A DNA stretch of 64,000 nucleotides from Mariannaea sp. PMI_226 (taxonomy: Eukaryota > Ascomycota > Sordariomycetes > Hypocreales > Nectriaceae). The notes under the pieces are model-generated. The model saw only the letters and a program-made list of their open reading frames with translations. It ran no database searches and was not told the origin of the DNA. Below are positions 1 to 11,744 of this stretch, piece after piece. The stretch lies in NCBI GenBank assembly GCA_024336345.1, contig JANFOG010000003.1:1122501-1186500 (forward strand). The letters are read 5' to 3'. Position 1 is the stretch's first letter. Every line of letters starts with the position of its first letter. Both the position numbers and the translations under genes were made by a program.

Positions 1-598
1 TCTGTCTCTAGAGAACCAAATCTGAAAAGTCAATCAGTTCGCCATATAGGGTAGCATATTTCACCGTGTTAACCGTAAATTCTATCCGGATGGAAAGGTG
101 TCAATTCCTCTAGCTAGCACGGGATTTCCTTAAGGAAACAGCCCCTATTTCCTCGGGCCGGCTGTAGGTCCGGCTTCCTAATCTGCTCACGCACCGCCGG
201 TTGATTATCTCAAGAATGGGCTGGTTACGCAAATACAACTGAGTGAATAGCCACTCTGAATGAACGTAGTTAAGCTGATCATCGGCTATAGAAGACCCAA
301 GATCTCTTGGCTATTAATCAGACGGCTACGACATTGGTCTCGAGAATTTTCTTTTACTCAAGACATGTTTGACGTCGTCGATTGACAGTCATATTCTAAC
401 GCGCTCATTTCAAGAGTAGAAGGGAAAGATCATTTATTCAAGGCCATATTGATAGAATTTCATATTACACTTCATTGAGCGATAATCCACCTTTGACTCC
501 ATTACCAGAGCCCATGACATCAGTTCAACTCATGTTACCCCATCCGAAGAAAAGCAAAGTGCAAATAAGCTCATGCTTCATACATCATGTCGACGTTA
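1..598. other. intergenic, nothing recognised
   Basis: No open frame with family features, no repeat and no RNA gene was seen here. Its right end is the 3' flank of the small secreted protein gene that reads leftward from position 1000. Confidence 0.5.
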
Positions 599-1000
599 TT
601 AAAATCCACCGATGTTGCAAATGGCGGTGTAAAGGGTGACCTTTGCGACGTTCTGGTTGACAACATAGCAGCCATTGCCGTTGGCATCGATAAGAATAGG
701 ACCCGACCCATCGAATGGGCAGAGTCCGCCGATAGTGGCCAAATTGTGGCCATTAACATCCAGCGAGTCGAACTGAGAACCATCGGAAATGATCTCAATA
801 CTGCCGACAAAGTTGTTTCCGAAGTCGATATCGGTGTTTTGATACTGACCACCGACAGCATCCCACTGTCCAGCCCAGTTCTTGCAGCGAGCATCGCTAT
901 AGTAGTTGACGTGGTTTGGGTTTCCGTCGCGCTTCATAATAGCAGCGCCCAGAGCGGAAGTGGCCATGAGGGCCAGGCTGAGGATATTGGCAGAAACCAT
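599..1000 (-). CDS. small secreted cysteine-containing protein (133 aa)
   Basis: The protein starts with a hydrophobic signal peptide of about 18-20 residues (MVSANILSLALMATSALGA), followed at residues 23-24 by a Lys-Arg pair, a plausible Kex2 site. The mature part is about 109 residues, Gly/Asn/Asp-rich, predicted beta-rich, with four cysteines (one in an NYYSDARC motif at residue 39, then near 93, 109 and 127), enough for two disulfides. It is a single coding exon; a GTAAG...TTTTTAG intron fits the 5' leader. The family is not recognised beyond small secreted proteins with a YYSD-x2-C start, a motif that also occurs in the C-terminal module of the secreted gene at the right edge of this window. 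A role outside the cell is inferred from the signal peptide only. Confidence 0.75.
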   Translation of the reverse strand: MVSANILSLALMATSALGAAIMKRDGNPNHVNYYSDARCKNWAGQWDAVGGQYQNTDIDFGNNFVGSIEIISDGSQFDSLDVNGHNLATIGGLCPFDGSGPILIDANGNGCYVVNQNVAKVTLYTAICNIGGF

Positions 1001-1007
1001 CTTTACT

Positions 1008-1085
1008 CTAAAAAAGAAAAAACAAGAACAAAGAGCGGTCAGATTGTATTGCTGTGTATGAGGTGGTTCTGTTGATGGCTCTTAC
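1008..1085 (-). other. probable 5' UTR intron of the 133-aa secreted protein gene
   Basis: On the minus strand, AAG/GTAAGAGCC at 1085 opens and a pyrimidine-rich TTTTTTTAG at 1008 closes a 78-nt segment that ends seven bases before the ATG at 1000. Size and splice sites match the other introns in the window. Confidence 0.5.
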
Positions 1086-1212
1086 CTTGAAGGCTTTAAA
1101 TGGTTGGTTTGATAAGAATATGTAAGACTGGTTTTCAGTGTAGAAGATGATGCTTAAAGCTGCTTGGAAATGATTTTGTTAACATGATCTGATCAGTTGC
1201 GTATAACCTTCC

Positions 1213-1220
1213 TATATATA
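1213..1220 (-). promoter_or_regulatory. TATA-like box upstream of the 133-aa secreted protein gene
   Basis: TATATATA lies about 213 bp upstream of the ATG at 1000, or about 135 nt once the probable leader intron is removed. The sequence is palindromic, so its orientation is inferred from the gene. Confidence 0.35.
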
Positions 1221-2924
1221 GGGACGAAAATACATCCCGTGTCTATTCCGTCAAGGGCCTTTCTTCTGAACAATGCGTCCAAGTATAATGTGCAAGCAAG
1301 TCAGATGTTTCGATTTCTACTACCTAAGCTATTCCTATCAACCTGGCTCAAATTGGAACTTTGGTTGTATATATGGCAATCTGAAGTGGTTCTTGTAGCC
1401 ACATGCTGGAATATTGAGTTGTGATTGGCTTATATCTCGGTATCCTTTTGTGACCCTACGGCAAACTTTACGGGAAGTGGAGAGTATCGAACAGGCAGGG
1501 CTAGCAAATCAAATCGCAAGGAAAAAACAACGGGGTACTTGATTCACTACTTTATTTCGCCTATACTTGATGTATCGGGAAAATTATCTCCTCATTGATT
1601 GTCCGTACCACATCCCAGATTAAGTGATTATCCGCACCACATACTCTTGAGAAGCGGGTTGAAACGTTCCCAATTGGGTTATACGATTCGTCATCCCTTC
1701 CGGTGTGCTAATAAAGTAATAGCTGCGTAGTGAACAGGGATATTGGGGAATTAGAAGGATCAGTAATAGATATACTTGAGTTTATGTGAGAAATAGCCTA
1801 TAAAGAAAGTACTCGCGATCCTCATGATTACCCCCAAGGCTTTAAATAGCGACATGGCGATAGGTATTCTCGGCGCTGATCCGTACTTTTTGCGTAATCA
1901 TAAGCCACCAAGGTATGATGCAGACCGATTCGCAAATATTGCCTTAGCACACCAGAAGGGATAGGGTTTGTATCCAATGTGGCTCGTCTTGGAAGGTTGG
2001 CATGATATGGAAGAGGCCCTGTGCGCTCCACTCTGCGATATTAGAGTCAGCACCAAGGGGGATCCAGCCAGCTTACGGCGCGCAATCTCTCGGTGAAGAA
2101 AACAATCTACCTCCTCTGGCGTGTAACGTGCCAAGTTAATGAAAGCAGAGAGTATGTATTTGGAATTTGAGATACTCGAAATTTCACTTCATCTTTCTAT
2201 TCTACATGATGTAGGTAGTTACTCAACAACATCCATCCCTGATAGGGTGACGTGGGATGATCGTCGCCTGCATGTGTCTGGAAGCACAGCTTTTTTAGTC
2301 GGCTTTTGCTAATGGCTGCAATAGAATTGTTTGACCTATCTAGGTAATAGATATCGCTCCCGTCAGCTTGGCTACTGTAAATTACTTACTTTTAGGCAGT
2401 CTAACTAACTGGGCTTGGGCCACCCGAGAGTTACGTTTCACTTGCCTTATGAGGCAGCACACTTAGAAGGTATGCATGGGATGGATTGGTGCGTTCCAAT
2501 CAGTCAGCACGCCTATATATAGATGGCGGTCTAATTACCCACGTTGATTTGTCAGTCCAGCAACTTACGACACCTCGCGATTCTGGTCCACAATATCAGC
2601 CTTCCTTAGGGGCATTGTGGTGATATTTTGGCGCTGTAACCTAACCCAGCCTTGTCGTTCCTAGGAATCCTTACAAAGAAAAGCACGGGGGTGTTTCAGT
2701 TTAATATAATCTGATCATCTAAACAACTCTTGATGTTTCAACCACACGTGCATCTTTTCAAAGATTCTACTGGACTCTCCAAGGGATCTTTTGATAGTAC
2801 TCATGATATTCTTACTTGTAATCTCATAGCGTGTATTCACAGGATGCATCATGGCATGTACAGCATATACGGCCGTAGATGGTGTTGTTTGGCTTGATGG
2901 TTCTCAATCTCAGTTCTCATACAT
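1221..2924. other. intergenic, no gene recognised
   Basis: Short open frames in this stretch have no signal peptide, domain or splice structure and read like random translation. No clear repeat was seen. Confidence 0.45.
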
Positions 2925-2930
2925 TATAAA
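2925..2930 (+). promoter_or_regulatory. TATA box of the six-exon secreted protein gene
   Basis: TATAAA sits 131 bp upstream of the ATG at 3061 in a region otherwise free of coding signal, a normal spacing for a fungal core promoter plus a short leader. Confidence 0.4.
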
Positions 2931-3060
2931 GTAAACCTGCAAATCTATCGTCGGAACTTGTAATTTCTTGTAGTACGACACTCACAGGCCATCACTCTTC
3001 TTCTTTTGCTTGTTTTTACAGTTTCTTGAGCGAACTGAACGAACAACAGCCTGCCTCAAA

Positions 3061-4840
3061 ATGTCGGCTGCCCTTATTCTATCCCTGTTTGCCCTTGGGG
3101 CGCAGGCAATGCCAGTGGCCCAAGCCAATACGGACGGCAACGTTTTTCTCTCAGTGTCCGATTACCCTCCAAACTCACCCTTTGTCCAAGCATCCTGTGC
3201 AGGCAGTGATATTAGCCACCCTGTTGACCAGATTTGGTCTGATACAGCTGCTGCCGATGCCTGGAACTGGGCCGTGGGCAGATGGAACCAGGGCGCTAAC
3301 CGTCCTGATGGTGCCAACCTCAACTTCACGTCCTACTTTTCCCATCAGTTCAACGGTCCTCAACTGTGGGAATGTGGTACCTTTGGCAGTCTGTCAAACT
3401 GTATCCAGACTCTGGGTCACTGTGGTGACCAGAAGGGAACTAGCGGTGACGTTAATGTTCCCGGTGCCTACGTGATCTTGAACAGTTTCGTTCAAATCCA
3501 CAATGTAAACATCCCCCTCTGCGCCAGCAGGTTTGAAAAATAGTGACAGCACTAACTACTGTTTTGCCAGGTTCACCAAACCATTCACGACGATCTGGGC
3601 GCTGTCCAGAGCAACATGCAGACCCAGATTGGCCCATTCCAGTCGACCTTCTCGCCAAAGAAAGACCTCCCCATCGATCTCTGGAAGGAGATCCTCGATG
3701 TTCTTGGGTTCATGACCGGTTTCTTCTATGCTGGAGTCTGGAACAGTGGTAAGTTCTTAAAACCCTAGTTGTACACCATCATATCCTAAACAATTTCTAG
3801 TTATGAAGGACGTCTTCAAGAACATTGGTAGCGACAAGCATGGAGAAGTTAAAGATGCTTATAATACTCTCATTTCCCAGACTATCACCGCGGCTAGCCG
3901 ACATCTGCCATCGTAAGTAATAGACAAAACTCGTGTGAGGGAATTATTGTAAACTCAGTACATTAATTTCCGGCTAGTCAAACCAACGCCCTTGGTATCC
4001 AGAACGACCTGGCTGCTTCCCTCGGCGCTATTGCCAACTTCTGGCAGAACTTCATCGCCGAGGCCAATGCCGAGCTCTTTTCTGGCGCTTCAGACAGCTT
4101 GAACGCACTCTTTGGGCTCATCAATGGTGGTGCTGCACTCAACCAGCTCACCATTGGAGATCAGGATGTCCTCTCCACAGTCGAGACGATTCTATACGCC
4201 TACATGATCCCCCAGGCCTGGGCTATCAGTCCTCAAGATCTCCACCCCGTTATCATGTGAGTTAGCTTCAAAAGGCAAAAGAAAGAAATTACATAGAACA
4301 AGGGGCTAATTCGACGGGAATCTAGTGCATCCCCCGGCGATGATTGCACAAGCTATGCTCAGCCCACCACCACAGGAAAGATTATGAATGACGATACTGC
4401 TGCTCGTACCCACGTGTGCCTTGATAACGTAATTTACTACGTCGTCAATGCGAAGAGCGATGGTACCGTGGAGCCTCTTCCTGGTGGCGACTTTAACACC
4501 CTGTCGAATGGTAACTGGGGTGGTGTTCGCTTGGACGACATGGTCATCTCGTAAGTGATGCTGCATACGATCAATATTCGGAAGAAAACGATTGACTAAT
4601 GTTTGATGTTATAGTTCTCTCGCCGCCTACAAGAACAACAACAACGCCAACGGCTACTCGAGACCCGACATTACTACCCTGCTTGGCGGAGGAGATTCCA
4701 TTGACAGTGACAGTCTGGGTCTCACCAACAGCATCCGAACCCCCGGCTTCTTCAACATTCCCATCTGCGACAGTGTAGATACCTTCCAGCAAAATCTCGG
4801 AGCTGGAAACCCCAGCATGGCGAACTGGCCATGCTTCTAA
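3061..4840 (+). CDS. secreted protein of unknown family, six exons (487 aa)
   Basis: Exons that close in phase are 3061-3504, 3571-3748, 3801-3912, 3978-4256, 4326-4550 and 4615-4840 (1464 nt, 487 aa). Introns are 52-69 nt with GTAAG/GTGAG donors and CTAAC-type branch sites. The ATG at 3061 is preferred to the upstream one at 3010 because it begins directly with a signal peptide (MSAALILSLFALGAQA). The mature protein is Trp/Asn/Gly-rich with several cysteines (in SCAGSD, WECGTF, SNCIQ, GHCGDQ, DDCTSY, HVCLDN, IPICDS) and ends in NWPCF. The middle, about residues 150-270, is amphipathic and helix-rich. There is no GPI signal and no enzymatic motif I recognise, so it is probably an extracellular protein. 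The family is unknown to me. Confidence 0.75.
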
Positions 4841-6574
4841 GCTTCTAACGACACGGACGGGTTCAACACGGAGTTAACGACGCTGCCATGACTCGGATGT
4901 GACGAAAAAAAGTACAGCCAAATGAGCTTGCTTTATGTAAATATGTTGGTTCCTTTTTCAATGGAGATAGATTTCGATTTTTGATCTGGTTTTCTTCTTT
5001 CATAGACTCCTGTCTTGAGGAGGTCATGAAGTATATAGTCGAATGGAGATTGCCCGCCCTGGGTTTCCTGTGGGCAGTAATGACTACGAAAGCTGTACCT
5101 ATGAGCAAGAACTCTTGAAAACCGCTTCTGAATATGCTAGACCGTAAATGGATGGAGGATCTTAGCCTCCCATCGGCCAATCATTAGCCATGTATGCTGT
5201 GTGCAGACGCCACCATCGGCTTGATTTTCGGACTTAGAACAGATCGCATGAGTTCTAGCCTTTGGGAGTGAAAGCCCATGTTGAAGATATGAGAATCGCA
5301 AACCACAAATGATAGGGTAAATTATATTATTTATGTGTGAGGGTGGTCTGGTTATGGATTCAGACCTATGTCCTGATGGTGGCCGTAGCATATTTGATCC
5401 CGCATATGACAACGTAATGCACTTGGTCTCGCTGACGCTCTTGCAACGGCTCTTCGGCAATCGTTGTAATAACATTATCTAATTTTTCTTGTCTTGGGGT
5501 TTTTTGATTTTGCTATAGACTTCCCAGTGTTGCTCTTCATGTTCTACGGCAATACATCGAGCAGCGTTCGCTGAGCTTTCGGCTTTGATTCTTGCTTGCC
5601 GAGCAATCCTTCTCATCCTGACTCCGAGCTGATCACCCAACTGGGTGTAGCAGCTGAAAAACTGTAAGGGGATGACTGACCAAGGTAAAACGCAACGGTT
5701 CGAAGGGAATTGTAGTTATATTGTAAGACTTCAACTTACTGAGCTTTCGGTTACGTCCTGACACTGCTACACTTTCTCACGATGACTCAAGGAATCGGGG
5801 AACCTCAGTCTAATTAATATGCTAGGCTCTACGGCAAAGTACCTCAGATTTCAAGCAAAATCACCAGAATTGAAAACCCACAATATTATATCCCCCATCC
5901 TAACCCATTTCAGTCGTTGTCAACCCCCTTCGGGCTATCCAGTTCGTCCAAAAAAAATACTTATTCCTCCTTTTCCTAATTTAACCTCCTGGTCGGCCCA
6001 CCGTTGATCATGCCGCTGCGCTGTCTGCGGATTTCCGCTACCCTTCAGACACTAATTTGCACCGTTACGCATCACTTTCCGCCGCGTGGCAAGCCTATTG
6101 GTATGGCTTCAGTGTAGTAATCGCTGTGATCAATAGTCTCTGAAACAATATAGATGGCGTATATTACAATCTACAAAGCTATCGATATGTGCGTCACGTA
6201 TGTAGCTGAGCCTATGTGTCTAGATTTACAAGTCGATACAGCGGTGTAAATCGGCCAGGCGTACACTTCCGAAGAGAGAGAAGCGTATTAGAGGTTACAG
6301 CCAAAGCCGCAAAACTTACACATTACTGCATGGTCGAGAAGAGCAGTCACTAGCTATGCTGTTCATTTGTGAAGTACCCGTGAGACTCTTGGTGCCAATA
6401 TGAGCTTTAAGACAGCATAGGATGTGTGTTTCGTTATATTCAAAGTGACATTTGCAAAAGCTCTCGTGAATTGCTTGTTTACAAAGATCGAGACAATACA
6501 ACAGGGTTCGCCAACGCAAGTGGTTGCTGAACACAACCTAAATGGGAAACGCAACAGCTTCCTTTTAATTACTA
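4841..6574. other. intergenic between tail-to-tail genes
   Basis: This is the 3' flank of both the secreted protein gene and the leftward Clr5-ankyrin gene. Small open frames lack any recognisable domain. No repeat was seen. Confidence 0.45.
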
Positions 6575-9500
6575 CTAGCTCAATTCAACCCTCATCTCTT
6601 GGTCTATCGCATCAAAATCCCAGCTATCCTCGATTATTACATCTCGAAAGATATTCTTGTCCTCTTCAGTCCAAACACGATAATCTTTGAGCAATTTAGC
6701 TGCAGCATGGTGACCTTCTGCTTCGGCAAACTTTACCGCCCGTAAATATTGGATTTGCCCTTGCCCGGTAGTGCTTACCTTTGAAATAAGGAGAAGCTGG
6801 ATAATATCGATACGTCCATGTTCTCCTGCAGCCTCAAGTGCTGTTCGTCCATGAATCGAAGCACCAGGCGCATTGCAGTCGGCTCCACTCTCGATCAAAA
6901 GTTTCACCGCCCCAATGAAGCCAGATGTGACAGCATACTGTAACGCGGTTGCTCCTTGAAATTTCCAGGCTTTGGCATCCACATTCGCGCCCAAGTTGAT
7001 CAGTAATCCCATTAGCGCTATGTCGCCTTTTTGTGAAGCTGCTTGAATTGCCGTTCTTCTAATCTTATAGTCTTCTTCAGCCGAGAAAGCATTGACATTT
7101 ATACGTTGCTCGAGCATGAAGTTTACAACCTTGTCCATATCCTTTTCAATAGCAATAGGAAGCAATGAAGGCCAGTCATCATCTTTTGTGGCAACAACAC
7201 TGGGCTCTTGAAGCAACTTCATTGTTGCCGCCTCGTTATTGGAATCAATCGTGCAATAAAGGTCTTCAGGGAGCAGTTGATGTCCACATCCGGATAGCAA
7301 ACCGACCATCCCCTCTTGTTTGCCCAGGAACGCTACCCCAATCAGAGAGCACCCGATTCGCATCAAATTTTGGGACGCGCGATAACGGACTCTGTGTGAT
7401 ATCCATGAAGAATGTTGACGTATTGCAAGGAACCTCAAATCCTGAGTAAAATGCCGCACATCAGAAGAAAAGGTCAAACCATGGTCTACCAAAAGTGACA
7501 CCAGTGCTTGATTTCCATCGTAGACGGACTTGGCCAGGGCAATGCTTTCGCATGAGGCGCTGTGATGCCAGTAGCCAGCATATTTCTCTCTGCGACTGAG
7601 TAGCTGCGATAAGAGCGAAATGTCTTTTGTTTCCAAGGCAAGTTGTGTGGCCTCCACAAGAGCCTTCGGGTAGTATGTCCTGGTATCCAAGTTGAGAATA
7701 TGATTTGCGGTTGCTAGCTTTCGAGATCCTATCGCCTTGGCGAGCATATCTTCACGTTGGGGTGACTCTTTGTCTGGGATTTCCAGACCAAACTCAAGAA
7801 TCTGGATGCAGATGTTGTCGCTGCCATAGAAGAGTGCGTAATCCAGGTCTCGTATGCTGAATCCAGCTCCTGCCTCCAGGAGGAGCTTGGAAGCTTGCTC
7901 TTCATGTTCCAAAAATGAACAAGTCAGTGCAGTGCCCTCAAGCCAGATGGACCTGCCCCCCACTCGAACAAAGGGCCTTTTCGACATGCGACGGTTGATC
8001 TCTGCACCATGTGCTATCAATAGCTGGAGAATCTCCACCTCACCGAAGTACGCAGCGATATGCAGCGCGGACGGAGAATTTGGATCTCTCGGAGCCGGTT
8101 TCATTCCCGCATCCAGTAGCAGCTTGCACAAAGTATAGTTCCCCTGAGACACGGCCTCCCATAAAGGATTGGGGGGGGTATAGTCTGTGTACCACCAATC
8201 AGTCCCCCCCAAGTTCAGCTGAGGCGGTTTGCTTAATGGATTCCACTCTAACAACATGGCGTCTATCAAATCTTGGTGACCACATTGAATTGCGCAACCC
8301 AACACCCAACTCGTGTACATGAGTCCTCTGGACTCCTTGAGTTGTTGAAGGTGGCTAAGTAAGGGGGCTGCGATGTCGAGATTGAAATTGAGTCTTTCAT
8401 TATATATAGATATCGCGCTGATTGCAAGTAGAATTCGCTCCTCCGTGACGATGAGATCAGGGTGTTGTAGTACCCAGTCAATAATTTTTGGCTTGAATTT
8501 TGAATTCCGATTGTGCAAGACTGCTGCTTGTATTGAACAAATCGGAAGCGAATGGTTGACATTTGAGACATCGTTAATATTAGCACCATGCCTAAGGAGG
8601 AATTTGGTTAAACAGACATCGGACTGCATCAATGAGATGTGCATTGGAAGGATGGTCCATAGCACTGCCCCCTTTACTGTAGCTATTTCGGTTTGAATCT
8701 GTCTTCTGGTCCACGCGCGTATCTCGAATCCTGACTCGTTCAACCTTCTGAGCAGCGTAACTCGAGATAATCGAACTGCAGCTGCAAAAATACGGCCAGC
8801 AAGAGCCTGTGCGGTTGGCTCTGGTAATGAAGCCAAATTGCCAAGCAGCACCTGCATGCTCAAGAGGTATTCAACCACATGGAGGATAAGTTTGTCCATT
8901 TCGAGAAAATCAAGGACGAAGGGGATGTTATTTGAGGTCAAGTAAAGAAGACATTCCAATGCACAAGTGACAGAAACAGTATCCCCAAGTTGGCCTGTGA
9001 TAGCTTGCGAACGAGCCAAATGTTGATTCTCGAAACTTTCGGGCATCACACCAATTAGGTATTGATAAACAGCTGCATACTGAATCTGAAGTGATTGATT
9101 GGACTTGGGTGGCTGCGACTGCGCTCCAAGCAATAGAGCCGGGATTTGCAGAATCTCAGTCATTTGGGAAAAGTCGCAACAGTGATGCTGCTTCATGATC
9201 AAGTCAAATACTGATGTGGTTAGCATCAATAACAAGCGTTAGACTGCCTAATTATTCTTACCAGGTATGCACCAGTTACTTTGAAATCTTGTCCAAGGCA
9301 GCGACTCTGGCCACGGTATGAAAGCAGCTGGAATACAGGTTGAAACTCTTGGGCTAATTTGCATGAGGTGTGGCGTGGCATCGTGAGGAGAGGTCGCTCT
9401 TGGACTTCCAGTATCAGTCATGTCTAGCTGAAGTTCGAACGAGTTGATATTTCCTGAAAAAGATCCGAGTTGTTGATAACAATAATTTGTCGGCGACCGC

Positions 9501-9960
9501 AAAGATGGCGGCGAGAACAGTGGTGAAAGCGCTTCCATCTCGACTGCTTCTGACCCTTGATCAAGGTGGCACATGCTTGGAGATCCAAGCATTCTCAAAT
9601 CTGACATTCGGCTACTCTTCATGTCATTTTGTTTGCCTTTCTTCTCAATTCTCCATTGCTTTAGCTTATTGAAAAATTGACGTCGGCTATTTTCTCGTTA
9701 GGAAATGGTAAGACAACACGACCCCTGCGGAGATAGGACCTGGCTTTGAAGTGGAGATCATTTGCTAGACTATTAAGAACTTCTTCGGCAGTTTTTTTTT
9801 CTGCAATGTACATTCGCAAGATTGTGGCCTTTTTGTCTTCCCAATCTTGAGTCGTATGGTGATGTCGGCGCTGCTTCTGAACGTGGGTGTTTGTTTCGAC
9901 CGACGTTCTGGACACAGACAACGGAGCCGCTTTTGGAGCAATTGGTCGAAAAGGAAGCAT
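6575..9960 (-). CDS. Clr5-domain ankyrin-repeat protein (1093 aa)
   Basis: Three exons on the minus strand close in phase: 9960-9740, 9686-9262 and 9210-6575. Introns are 53 and 51 nt; the first carries CTAAC near its acceptor. Splicing the first intron assembles a Clr5 domain at about residues 38-90, from TTQDWEDKKATILRMY through DLHFKA to SRRQFFNKLKQWRIEKKG. A low-complexity Ser/Pro linker follows (about 90-215). The rest is largely helical with ankyrin units that are clearest at about residues 560-640 (SALHIAAYFGEVEILQLLIA) and 940-1045 (TALQYAVTSGFIGAVKLLIE). Clr5 is a short fungal N-terminal domain often joined to repeats and thought to be nuclear or DNA-associated; ankyrin repeats bind proteins. 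A role in regulation or nonself recognition is inference. Confidence 0.85.
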
Positions 9961-11744
9961 GGTTGTTTCTCAGGTTTCGTGTCATCGGATCTTCACAAGG
10001 TCTTATGAACTGAGAGTAAGGAATAGTGCTTCTCCTTATTGTTGGGGGAGATAGCTGTTATTAAATACTAGGAGCCAGGCTGCATGTTGTAATTCAAGTG
10101 ACAGTGTGTCAGGTATGAAATCAGCGTGTTGTGCAACAATAATTACGTCAATCTGGGATCTCAGCCGCAGTACATAAGACGCTGCGGGCCAATGGTAGTA
10201 GGTACTATGTACACAAAATACAAATCAATAATAAACGAAGTGCACAAGAGAGTCCCGGCCTATTATCAGTAAGTGCAATACATCAGTTTAGCCAATAAGC
10301 GTGTAACACGAAAAACCCAAGATCCGATATCTCAGCGGGTCATGTGGCTAGCTGTCACGTCCTGATCAGCCTGAGATCACGTGTATACAGCCCCATAAAT
10401 CTCTCACCAATCACCGACCACATAGCGGACAGCCATCCATATGGATCACGATCCACACCGTAATCCAGCTGACGCAAGGAGCGCAGACGAATTAAGGGAG
10501 CGCAGCGCTGATTGGTCAACCGAGCATACGAATTGTGAATTGAAAGAGCCTTGTTCTAGATACAAAGGAACACAGAGAAAAAGAACAGCTATATCTTCGG
10601 ATAAATGAACGGACCGTATGTGGGCTGAATTGACCAATAAGAAGTCTTCATGTTGCGATGCCAGCAACATAGCTCACTCTCATAATCATAAGCCCTCAGA
10701 CATTTAGCTAGCTAGCTATATGAACAACACTCATCGCCATTGAATAGTCTACTTAAGTGCTCAGTGTTTAACATACAACTTGATTACCGCAGTCTATTTG
10801 TGTATTATTAGATATAACAGGCTCGAGTATAATCAACCATTTGCGCCGGTCTTCTAAGGACATGGATGCTACTAGCAGTTTTCCATATCCTGTTATGTTT
10901 ATTATCTGGTATGAGCCGTGTCGGACTTCCTGACATGGAAGAAATTATCATCCTTATATATTTCTATCTGGGCTTCTATTGAAAATAGTCAAGTTGATAT
11001 GGTAAGTCATGGGAAGCCCCTTCATGTTTTCTCAAGAAGTTCCAGCCTTGGGGGCAAGCGCCTAACTAGTATATTGTTGGACGACGATGAACTCGAATCA
11101 TAGTCATATTACCCTGACGGGAAAGGCGGCTAAGTTCCTCTTCACCCCATTGAATGCTGGGACCCCCAGGGTACTAAAACACGTTGAAGGCCTCCATGTG
11201 ACTAGTGCCTACTGGGTGATCGCTTGCAGCATGATAGTTACCCAGGCGCTTCGAGAGCTCACGAGAGGCTCTCGATTGGCTGGATGGAAGTTGAAGTTGA
11301 AAGGTGCACTTTGGGGCTCACCTGATTCCAGCCCTGTATTCGAAAGACCTTACCAACATCGCTGAGTGCTTGCAGGCCCCACACAACGTGTGTGACCAGG
11401 CAATGTGAAGGTGCTGATCCCCTCTATCTATGAAGTTAGCAGCCTCCCTGTTTGTAGCTACAATTGAAGCCGTTAATACGGACTGTTTGCAACAACAATG
11501 GGGGTTCTTGGTGCTGGCGATGACGCTGGGGGCTATGTAGCAAAGTTGGTCCTCTTTCTGGCCTCTTAGGCTGACAAGGCTAGACTTTAATTACCATGGT
11601 AGCGCGCGACTACCGATTCGCGCATGTGCCGACATGGAAATGTCATTTCATTTAAAGGTGCTGCGCGCCACTATGACGCATCTAAATCGTGATTGAAAGA
11701 GAGCCTCCAAAATCAGCCATTTATCAGCACTTTATTACAGTCTT
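9961..11744. other. intergenic between divergent genes
   Basis: This should hold the promoters of the Clr5-ankyrin gene (left) and the HNH-APH gene (right). A short GCTA iteration occurs near 10708-10722. No coding sequence was recognised. Confidence 0.4.

Noticed and set aside
587..1075. 162-codon frame opposite the small secreted protein
   Set aside because: It is the antisense shadow of a gene with a clear signal peptide and cysteine pattern.
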